Translations under genes and position numbers: made by a program
In this document: piece by piece, positions 1 through 7,267 of the stretch
Numbering within the stretch: the first letter of the stretch is position 1
How the letters are laid out: each line of letters begins with the position of its first letter
NCBI RefSeq assembly: GCF_015182315.1
Contig: NZ_PRDL01000001.1
Span: 3,224,001 to 3,288,000, forward strand
DNA: 64,000 nt
DNA from: Cellvibrio polysaccharolyticus
Lineage (GTDB): Bacteria; Pseudomonadota; Gammaproteobacteria; Pseudomonadales; Cellvibrionaceae
Direction: 5' to 3'
The notes under the pieces: model-generated
The model's input: only the letters and a program-made list of their open reading frames with translations
Told to the model about the DNA's origin: nothing
Databases searched by the model: none

Positions 1-703
1 CAGTGGCAGTTTTCTGAATAGCCTGTTCATAAGCGTGCATATAATCATCCCAGTGCGTCCGCTCCTCGATATCGCTTTTATCAAACTTCCAGTTCTTCTT
101 CGGGCTATCAATCCGCGACAGCAACCGCTTTTTTTGTTCTTCCGGGGAAATATTCAAAAAGAACTTCAAAATCTTCGTACCACTGCGGGCGAGATGCCTT
201 TCGAATAACGAAATATCTTCCAAACGCTCATCCCATAAATTATCCGTAACCAAACCATCAGGAAGATGTTGCGGTTCCAGAAACTCAGGGTGAACCCGAA
301 CAATCAGCGTTTCCTCATACCACGAACGGTTAAACACACCAATCTTCCCTCGCGCCGGTGTGCACTTGGCCGCTCGCCATAAAAAGTTATGCTCCAGCTC
401 CCGCGCCGAAGGCTGCTTGAAACTATGCACCTCGCACCCCTGCGGGTTAACACCAGACAGAACATTCTTGATCGTAGAATCCTTCCCCGCCGCATCCATC
501 GCCTGAAAAATCAATAACACCGACCATTTATGGTCTGCATAAAGCACGTTCTGTAAATCAGAAATTTCCTTCACCCGCTGCTTCAGCAACTGCTCAACTT
601 CCTCTTCCGGAGGCAAGTCATCAGGCAAGGTAAGCCAATCCTTCAACGAAAACTTCTTTCCATCTGTTACGGAAAAACGACAAGAAAAACCTTCATCGAT
701 CAT
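1..703 (-). CDS. ppk2: Polyphosphate kinase 2 (PPK2), 3' end cut off by window edge
   Basis: Read on the minus strand from ATG at 703 the frame stays open to base 1, giving 234 residues without a stop, so about 50 C-terminal residues lie outside the window. PPK2 enzymes move phosphate between polyphosphate and nucleoside di- or monophosphates in the cytoplasm. The P-loop QAMDAAGKDSTIKNVLSG lies at about residues 67-84, followed by the family stretches VNPQGCEVHSFKQPS, FNRSWYEE, NLWDERL and the lid-like KILKFFLNISPEEQKKRL. The family assignment is firm; class (ADP or AMP as substrate) cannot be decided from the fragment. Confidence 0.93.
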   Translation of the reverse strand, partial: MIDEGFSCRFSVTDGKKFSLKDWLTLPDDLPPEEEVEQLLKQRVKEISDLQNVLYADHKWSVLLIFQAMDAAGKDSTIKNVLSGVNPQGCEVHSFKQPSARELEHNFLWRAAKCTPARGKIGVFNRSWYEETLIVRVHPEFLEPQHLPDGLVTDNLWDERLEDISLFERHLARSGTKILKFFLNISPEEQKKRLLSRIDSPKKNWKFDKSDIEERTHWDDYMHAYEQAIQKTAT

Positions 704-1151
704 TAATCAACTCCCATTCGTGTCTCGCAATTTTCAAATAAAAGTTCATAAAGCTCCAAGCGCGTCTAAATACCTTAGCAGCAAATTTCATAAAGAGTGC
801 GAAAACAAAGCCGCTAAAAGTAAGTAAGCCCTCACACCTAATGAGGATCTGTTTGATACAGAGAGTGAAACTGATTTTTTCGATCGGATGCGAGTTTATT
901 AATTATCGGAATTTTTTGTGAGTAGATGTGGCACCAAAAATCGCTTGCAATTATATGCACCACGATTATTATCAATGATTCACACTGGACGGTTTGCAAC
1001 ATATAAACCATCAAAAGGACAATAAAAGATTTACTCTTTATGTTTTGGCCATCAGCAATTGAATCAACAAGACACAGATTCTATCGAAAAATTTTTGCGA
1101 ACCAGACCGACCAAATCGGCATAAAACTCTAAGGGAGACTAGGTAAAATTT
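704..1151. other. Intergenic region, no gene seen
   Basis: This 448-base A+T-rich stretch separates the ppk2 start from the divergent gene at 1152 and must hold both promoters. I see no convincing ORF, RNA gene or strong hairpin. The word TTCATAAAG occurs twice (about 744 and 788), which is too little to interpret. Confidence 0.5.
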
Positions 1152-2138
1152 TTGGATTACTCAAAAATAAAAGATTACATATACGAAAATGTTGGGACAC
1201 TATTTTGGTCTTCCTACCTATTAATTGGTGGAGGAATGTTTGTTTCTTACTATGCATATATCGGATACATGCCCGATTTCGACCTAAAATCATCAATTAC
1301 AGTTTTATCTGCTGCAGCAATTACCACTATTATCACTGTTTTCTTGCTATTGCTCATTCTCGTCATTCCTGGCGCCTATTGGAGTAATGCCTGGGCAAAC
1401 AGCTCCAAACTTAAACACCTATGGGAAAATGAAAATGGCGATAAAAAACACCTAGGCGTAGCCAAGTGGTTTCTGGCACCTATGGTATATTTTTATTTTC
1501 TATTGTTTTTTACATCCATTAACTGGCCAGCAACTCTAGCGTGTACAGCATTAGGTGTTGCACTTCTTTGGTTATTAATTAGAAAGGAAAGACAACTGAC
1601 AAAAAAGGAGCTATCTGAAGAGATCGGCTCTTTTCTCGCAACCTCATTATTCACTAGTTGTTTGATGCTGCTACCAACTTTTCTTATCATTAAGATTACG
1701 TCATCTGCTCATAACACACCAAAGGGATCGCCATTAATTATTGGCATTACTGTAGCTGTCATTGTTTTTGTAAACTTCCTTGTAGCAGTAAAGCCTGGCA
1801 ATATAAAGGCAATAAAATATTACCTAGCTTTAGGGCTTGGAGTTTTGATTTTCATCTTGTCATCTTTCGAAGTTATACATCGCATACCGACCGGAGTTAT
1901 GGAAGCATATAAATTCGGTAACTTTAAAGCAGAATCAATCGTGCTAAAAGAATCTGCATGCAAAACCATAAAGCTATTAGGAATCACTCCATCAGAGAAC
2001 GAAACAAATCAATGTGTTTTAAAAGACTCTGTAATACTATCGAGGCTTGGAAACGAGCTTTACATCCGAAATGGTGGCATTGAATTTACAATACAAACCA
2101 ATCAAGTGAATTCATGGTCAATAATAAATAACAAATAA
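1152..2138 (+). CDS. Unknown multi-pass membrane protein with a C-terminal soluble tail
   Basis: I do not recognise this 328-residue protein. It starts at TTG 1152, behind a GGGAG/AGG purine stretch at 1132-1143; no ATG fits better. Hydrophobic segments lie at about residues 15-37, 47-72, 105-141, 160-180, 193-210 and 222-240, so roughly six membrane passes are likely, followed by about 85 polar residues with two Cys (CKTIK and NQCVL) that could face the periplasm. The DNA is clearly richer in A+T than the flanking ppk2 and the ATPase gene at 2351, which suggests acquisition. It sits 212 bases upstream of that RloC-like gene in the same direction. A joint role is possible but only inferred from position. 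Confidence 0.75.
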   Translation: MDYSKIKDYIYENVGTLFWSSYLLIGGGMFVSYYAYIGYMPDFDLKSSITVLSAAAITTIITVFLLLLILVIPGAYWSNAWANSSKLKHLWENENGDKKHLGVAKWFLAPMVYFYFLLFFTSINWPATLACTALGVALLWLLIRKERQLTKKELSEEIGSFLATSLFTSCLMLLPTFLIIKITSSAHNTPKGSPLIIGITVAVIVFVNFLVAVKPGNIKAIKYYLALGLGVLIFILSSFEVIHRIPTGVMEAYKFGNFKAESIVLKESACKTIKLLGITPSENETNQCVLKDSVILSRLGNELYIRNGGIEFTIQTNQVNSWSIINNK

Positions 2139-2350
2139 AATTGAGATCAAGACGGGGGTGCACAGCACCGCTTACTGACAGATAAAGAGTATATGACGGC
2201 CAAAACTCATCTATACAACAGTTCATGCGCCATTTGGTGAATTGTTATTCAGAGCAGGATAGCAATCTCTCATCGTCATTGTATTAATTCATCGAAATTA
2301 TAAATTTATAACAAAGCTTTATAACTACCTCGATAGAAAGGAACGCAAGG

Positions 2351-4948
2351 ATGTCTGATCTAGCGAATGAAGCGGTTGGAGTCAGTGACTTCGAAAAGTG
2401 GCTGAATGACCGTAATGGCTGGCTTCAGACAGCCGCCAAACAGCTCATCGATAACAAACGCTTGCCGAATGAGGGTGAGCTTGCAGAGCTGGTTCGACTC
2501 TGCAAGCTGGAGGCGGCCAAGCAGGGTGACCCTGGGTTCCTGAAGGTGGCTCCTGGTGCATTTTCGGCTGGGGCGGTGCAACGGGTTGTGCGGGTCGAAG
2601 AGGTAACCCAAGTCTTCGGGGTTAACGCGATAAAACTTGGGGCATCTCTACCATTCGGAACGGGCAGTTTGACTGTCATCTACGGGCAAAATGGTTCGGG
2701 GAAAAGTGGTTTTGCTCGTCTGCTCAAACAGCTTTGTGGATCTCGTTCACGGGACGAAATCCGCCCGAACGTATTCAGCGATGAAGAGCATGCTTGCAGT
2801 GCTCAATGCCGAATCACGATTGATGGCAATTCCCGAGATATCAATTGGCATCCTGGCGCCGAGCCCCATGCGATGCTCAAGTACGCCCAAGTATTTGATT
2901 CGAAAGCCGCAACTCAGTACATGGGGCGCACTGAGTCAAGCTATGAGCCGAGCAGCATGCGGTTCATCTCCATGCTCATTCAGATTTCGGGCATGGTTTC
3001 TGATGAGCTGGGGCGGGAGAAGGGAAAGCTCGTTAGTGCCCTTCCACAGTTCCCAGGTGATCTCTCAGATACCGCTGAGAAGGCCTGGTTCTCCTCTCTC
3101 AAAGCCTCCGCTTCTGCTGAGAAGGTCGAGGCGTACTGCCGGTATGGAAAAGATTTGGACGACGAGCGGGTCAAGGCTGAGGCTCTGCTCGCGGAAAAAG
3201 ACATCGCGGGTCGCTTGGTTACTATTGGCAAGGAAAGTGTTGCCACCGAAAGTATCAAGCAGGCAATGAAACTGTTGAAAGAAGGCCTCACCGACGAGAA
3301 GGCTGATGAGCTGTCGAAGGCAAAAGTATCGGCGGTTGCGGCGAGAAAGACGGCCAACGAAGTTGCGCAGCAGGCATTCGCGAATGCTCCTCTCCAAGGC
3401 GTTGGTGAGGCGGCCTGGAAACTTATGTGGGAGCAGGCGCGCGCCTATTCCGTTGCTCATGCATACCATGGTCACGAATTTCCCGTTACTTCAGACGGTG
3501 CGCACTGCGTGCTCTGTCAGCAAGAGCTTACGGCTGAGGGCGCCACTCGGCTCAAAAGCTTCGAGGCTTTCGTCACCGCGGGTCTCGAGACTGCGGCGAA
3601 AACTGCGGAGGCCGCCAGTGCGGCACTGATCGCGAAGGTAATTCAGGTGCCTTCGATTGAAGACTGGATTGCGCGCCTGGCTCAGTTGCAGTTCGACGAA
3701 GCCACGGCCCGTGCCTGGTATGAGTCGTTGAAGTCTAGGCGAGCACAGTTTGTGGAATGTGCTGCCGTGGGAGATATCTCTGTGTTCGGTTGGGCTCCTA
3801 TCGATCAGGCACTGGAAAAACGAGCTGCCGACTTGCTTGCTGAGAAGACCAGCCTCGCCCAGCTGCAGCAGGATGGGCAGCGGCAGCAGGTCGAGAAGCG
3901 AGTGAAGCAACTCAAGGCGCTTCAGTGGCTGTCCCAGAACAAGCCAGCGATTCTCGCAGAGCGTGAGCGGCTAGTAGCTGTCGATCTGCTGGATAAAGCT
4001 ACTAAGTTAACGGCCACCAATTCGTTGACAACCAAGCGCACCGAGCTTGGGCGTACCGAGCTTGATGCTGGATATCAGGCCCGCTTTGATGCGGAGTTGA
4101 AGTCCCTTGGTGGACGGCGGTTGCCAGTTGTGCCGCAGAGCAGGGCTCAAGGAAAAGGAGTTATCACATTTGGGCTCGCCCTTGTCGGTGCTCGGGCTGG
4201 ATTCACTCCCGATGTCGTACTCAGTGAAGGCGAAACCCGCATTGTTGCGCTGGCGGCATTCCTGGCTGACACAACTGGTTCGAACCAGCTTGCCCCGTTC
4301 ATCTTTGACGACCCGATTTCGTCTTTAGATCAGGATTTCGAGGAGAGGGTTGTTACCCGGCTTGTCGAGTTGGCGAAGACCCGGCAGGTCATCATCTTCA
4401 CTCACCGCCTCTCGTTGATTGCACTCGTTGAGGCTGTAATCAAAAAACACGGTGAGAATCCGGCTAACGAGAAAATTACCCACACCGTGCAGTCGCTTCG
4501 ACGGCTGGATAAGGTTTCGGGAATTCTGGCGCAACACAGTCTGCGGGACGCCAAGCCCGACAAGGCACTTAATGCGGTTAGAGATCACGTCATCCCGAGG
4601 CTCAAAAAGCATCAGGCCGATGCCGACGCAGACGGTTATGACCTCACCGTAAAGAGTGCATGTAGTGATTTTCGAATCATCCTGGAGCGAACAGTGGAGT
4701 TCATTCTTCTGAACGACGTAGTTGTGCGCTTCAGGCGTGACGTTATGACCAAAGGGAAGCTGAGAGGTATCGCCAAAGTTGTGACAGAGGACTGCGATCT
4801 CCTGGATGGGTTGATGACAAAGTACTCGGTTTACGAACATTCGCAAGCGGATGAATTACCCCAAGTTCCGCTGGAGATTGAGGAGTTCGAGCAAGATGTA
4901 CTGGAACTCATTAAATGGATGGAAAACTTCAAGCATCGAGTAATCTAA
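2351..4948 (+). CDS. RloC-like AAA/SMC-type ATPase with zinc hook, candidate anticodon nuclease
   Basis: The 865-residue protein is of the AAA_13/PrrC-RloC type. Visible parts: Walker A GQNGSGKS at 112-119; helical arms around a CxxC zinc-hook motif (CVLC, 386-389); an ABC signature-like LSEGETR; Walker B and D-loop FIFDDPISSLD; a switch His in IIFTHRLS; then a C-terminal domain of about 150 residues. That domain has R775-x3-E779 (RIILE) and H830 (YEHSQ), the spacing style of the Arg/Glu/His active site known from the anticodon nucleases PrrC and RloC. RloC proteins cut tRNA in response to phage or DNA damage. Start ATG 2351 has AAAGGA 10 bases before it. ATPase family is firm; nuclease function is inference. 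Alternative: another Rad50-like DNA-end sensor without nuclease. Confidence 0.85.
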   Translation: MSDLANEAVGVSDFEKWLNDRNGWLQTAAKQLIDNKRLPNEGELAELVRLCKLEAAKQGDPGFLKVAPGAFSAGAVQRVVRVEEVTQVFGVNAIKLGASLPFGTGSLTVIYGQNGSGKSGFARLLKQLCGSRSRDEIRPNVFSDEEHACSAQCRITIDGNSRDINWHPGAEPHAMLKYAQVFDSKAATQYMGRTESSYEPSSMRFISMLIQISGMVSDELGREKGKLVSALPQFPGDLSDTAEKAWFSSLKASASAEKVEAYCRYGKDLDDERVKAEALLAEKDIAGRLVTIGKESVATESIKQAMKLLKEGLTDEKADELSKAKVSAVAARKTANEVAQQAFANAPLQGVGEAAWKLMWEQARAYSVAHAYHGHEFPVTSDGAHCVLCQQELTAEGATRLKSFEAFVTAGLETAAKTAEAASAALIAKVIQVPSIEDWIARLAQLQFDEATARAWYESLKSRRAQFVECAAVGDISVFGWAPIDQALEKRAADLLAEKTSLAQLQQDGQRQQVEKRVKQLKALQWLSQNKPAILAERERLVAVDLLDKATKLTATNSLTTKRTELGRTELDAGYQARFDAELKSLGGRRLPVVPQSRAQGKGVITFGLALVGARAGFTPDVVLSEGETRIVALAAFLADTTGSNQLAPFIFDDPISSLDQDFEERVVTRLVELAKTRQVIIFTHRLSLIALVEAVIKKHGENPANEKITHTVQSLRRLDKVSGILAQHSLRDAKPDKALNAVRDHVIPRLKKHQADADADGYDLTVKSACSDFRIILERTVEFILLNDVVVRFRRDVMTKGKLRGIAKVVTEDCDLLDGLMTKYSVYEHSQADELPQVPLEIEEFEQDVLELIKWMENFKHRVI

Positions 4949-4968
4949 CTTCAAGCATCGAGTAATCT
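4925..4968 (+). repeat. 22-bp perfect tandem duplication across the stop codon
   Basis: The 22 bases at 4925-4946 (AACTTCAAGC...AGTAATCT) are repeated exactly at 4947-4968. The first copy encodes the last residues of the RloC-like protein and leads into its TAA at 4946-4948. The second copy is therefore outside the gene, or would become coding again after a slip. It looks like a recent slippage or repair event. Confidence 0.9.
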
Positions 4969-4993
4969 AAAAAGAAAATGGCAATCGAGCCTC

Positions 4994-5035
4994 TCGAACA
5001 AAGCAGCATTCAGATCAGAATGCTACTTTGTTCGA
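4994..5035. terminator. Hairpin after the RloC-like gene, probable terminator
   Basis: Arms of 18 bases, TCGAACAAAGCAGCATTC and GAATGCTACTTTGTTCGA, pair with one mismatch around the loop AGATCA. It lies 45 bases past the stop. No strong T-run follows directly (AATCAGAATTTT), so it may work as a weak or bidirectional terminator toward the convergent chemoreceptor gene. Confidence 0.6.
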
Positions 5036-5159
5036 AATCAGAATTTTCCAATAATCAGATTGAATGGTGAATTCATTTTATACAAGTTACAGCTACAATT
5101 TTTAAGTAGGATTTTCCAATTTTACTTTCATCTCTTTTAAGACTTATCCAATAACAGCC

Positions 5160-7052
5160 TCAAAGCTTAAACCGCCCCACCTCATGCTGCAGTGACTCAG
5201 CAAGCCTCGCCAATTCCTGAGACTGCGCTTTGGAAGCCAGTGCTTCTGTGGATAGGTTTTCTGAAACAGCGCGGATAGATTCGGTGTTGCTGTTGATTTC
5301 GCTGGTGACCGAGGTTTGTTCTTCGGCGGCGGTGGCGATTTGGATGGCCATGCCGGAAATTTCGTTGATGGCCAGGCTGATTTTTACCAGGCTTTCGCTG
5401 GCGGAGTTAGCGTCGGTTACGCTGGTTTCGGCCATATCGTGACTTTGCGTCATGGACTTTACGGCTTTGCCAGCGGTTTGTTGCAGGGTTTCGATCATCT
5501 TTTGAATTTCCTGCGTCGATGAATGGGTGCGTTGCGACAGTACACGCACTTCATCGGCAACTACCGCAAAGCCACGCCCCTGATCACCCGCACGCGCCGC
5601 TTCAATGGCCGCGTTCAATGCCAGCAAATTGGTTTGCTCGGCAATGCCGCTGATGGTGGACAAAATGCTGTTGATTTCCTGAGAGTGGGCATTCAACTCG
5701 CCAATAATAGCACTGGCGGTATCCACTTCATTCGCCAGATTGCGAATGGAGTTCTGGCTTTTGAGTACTTGCTGTTTACCGTGATCGGACAGGCTTACCG
5801 CATCCTGTGCGGTTTGCGCGGTGTGTTCGGCGTTGCTGGCAATTTCCTGGGTGGCGGCGGCCATTTCCGTAACAGCGGCGGCAACCATAGTGACTTCGTC
5901 CTGCTGTACTTCAATACGCTGGCTGGTTTTGTTGGCGGAATCGCTGGTGTTTTTTGCCTGCCCTTCCAGCTGACCGGCGATATCGTGCATACGCGAAATC
6001 ATGCCATGCAAGCGTTCAACAAAGCGGTTGAAGCCGGACGCAAGTTTGCCAATTTCATCGTGCTGGCTGGCGGTTTTGATACGGACGGTAAGGTCGCCCT
6101 CACCTTCGGCAATGTCGTGGAGCGCCTGGGCAACACGCTCCAGATCGCGGAATTGCAGTTTGAAAACGGCAACCAGAATTAAACCAAACAGCACAATTAG
6201 AGCAACACCAACCGCAAACATAATCCACGCCAGCTGAGTGGAATGCGCCATGATTTCCTGCTTGTCCATTACGAAAATCAGCGCCCAATCGGTGTTGGGA
6301 ATTGCCGTGGTGTACACCAGTTTAATGGCGCCATCCAGGGTGTATTCGTGCAACGCGGTGCTGCTCAGCGATTGGGACAACCAGGCCGTTGTAAAACCCG
6401 GAGTGACATCGGTGATTTGTTTTTCATTCAGGGCTTTGTCGGGATGGCTGATAACCAAACCGTTTTTGTGCACCATAATCCCGTAGCCATTGCCGGGAAC
6501 ATGCAGTTTTGCAACCGCGTCGGTTAATTGCTCAATGGTTAAATTGGCTGCAACCACACCGAACAGCTGACCGGAAACCCTGACCGGCTCGGCAATGGTG
6601 ACGACCTGTTTTTGAAGGGAAGAGCTGATGTAGGGCGCGGTAATTGCCATGGCACCGGCGGCTTTTGCATCTATATACCAGGGGCGTGTGCGCGGATCGA
6701 GACTGGCATTATCCAGCGACGCATCCTGATACATCATTACGCCGTCTTCGTTGCCAAAAAACGTGGAGCCGAATTCGGCGGCGTTTTGCGCTTGTAGCAA
6801 GTGAGGCCGGACATTGACTTCCGGGTCTGCCTCAATCATCAGTCTTACGCTGTTGATGGTGTTTTTCCGATCCTCCATCCACTGACCTACGCCGCTAGCA
6901 AAGGTCGTTGCCAACTGGTCTATTTTCTCCTGCGTATCCGCCATCGCATCCTCGCGGATGAAGTAGGTGGTGAGGCTTACCAGGGTGATGACCGTGACCA
7001 GAACGGCGGCCAGGCTGCTGATAAGCAAACGCATTTTGAGAGTTGTGTGCAT
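5160..7052 (-). CDS. Methyl-accepting chemotaxis protein, dCache-HAMP-signalling type
   Basis: A 630-residue transmembrane chemoreceptor. The start is taken as ATG 7052 (MHTTLKMRLL), which has AAGAAG upstream and puts the first membrane helix (LLISSLAAVLVTVITLVSL) right at the N-terminus; the frame extends 33 residues further up, but without receptor-like sequence. A periplasmic double-Cache domain (about 35-275) contains DPRTRPWY and TAPYISSS. The Asp usual in the amino-acid-binding dCache motif seems to be Asn (VVAANL), so the ligand need not be an amino acid. A second helix (WIMFAVGVALIVLFGLILV), HAMP and the signalling hairpin tip EQTNLLALNAAIEAARAG follow. No C-terminal CheR/CheB pentapeptide is seen. 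Confidence 0.95.
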   Translation of the reverse strand: MHTTLKMRLLISSLAAVLVTVITLVSLTTYFIREDAMADTQEKIDQLATTFASGVGQWMEDRKNTINSVRLMIEADPEVNVRPHLLQAQNAAEFGSTFFGNEDGVMMYQDASLDNASLDPRTRPWYIDAKAAGAMAITAPYISSSLQKQVVTIAEPVRVSGQLFGVVAANLTIEQLTDAVAKLHVPGNGYGIMVHKNGLVISHPDKALNEKQITDVTPGFTTAWLSQSLSSTALHEYTLDGAIKLVYTTAIPNTDWALIFVMDKQEIMAHSTQLAWIMFAVGVALIVLFGLILVAVFKLQFRDLERVAQALHDIAEGEGDLTVRIKTASQHDEIGKLASGFNRFVERLHGMISRMHDIAGQLEGQAKNTSDSANKTSQRIEVQQDEVTMVAAAVTEMAAATQEIASNAEHTAQTAQDAVSLSDHGKQQVLKSQNSIRNLANEVDTASAIIGELNAHSQEINSILSTISGIAEQTNLLALNAAIEAARAGDQGRGFAVVADEVRVLSQRTHSSTQEIQKMIETLQQTAGKAVKSMTQSHDMAETSVTDANSASESLVKISLAINEISGMAIQIATAAEEQTSVTSEINSNTESIRAVSENLSTEALASKAQSQELARLAESLQHEVGRFKL

Positions 7053-7132
7053 GGTGATCTTCTTTGGGAGTGGGAGGGTCTGTCGAAAAATCCAGTGTGC
7101 GAAAAAGTCTGGCGTGGGCAGTCTTCGAAATA

Positions 7133-7159
7133 CTATCGGCGGCGAGTGCAAAAGCTTAA
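7133..7159 (-). promoter_or_regulatory. Sigma28 (FliA)-like promoter of the chemoreceptor gene
   Basis: Read on the minus strand: TTAA, 15 bases, then GCCGATAG. The flagellar sigma28 consensus is TAAA-N15-GCCGATAA, so the -10 box matches 7 of 8 and the -35 box 3 of 4. It sits about 80 bases before the chosen start at 7052, a spacing that fits a chemotaxis gene. Confidence 0.6.
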
Positions 7160-7210
7160 CACTCTACTTGCGGGATTATTACTCAACTCACAACTTTTGA
7201 CAGATTTTCC

Positions 7211-7250
7211 CCTCCCGGGGTGCATTCCTGTAGAAAATGCACCCCGGAGG
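7211..7250. terminator. GC-rich hairpin between rhamnosidase end and chemoreceptor start
   Basis: CTCCCGGGGTGCATT and AATGCACCCCGGAG pair (one unpaired C) around the loop CCTGTAGA. It lies just past the stop of the minus-strand rhamnosidase gene (7268), where a terminator is expected. On that strand it is followed by AGGGGAAAATCTG, without a good T-run, so termination may need Rho or the hairpin may only stabilise the RNA end. Confidence 0.5.
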
Positions 7251-7267
7251 CGAAGCAAAACTACACC

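Noticed and set aside
2351..4948. SMC part of a Wadjet or other multi-gene system
   Set aside because: No JetA/B/D-like partners are next to it and the C-terminal domain fits RloC/PrrC better.
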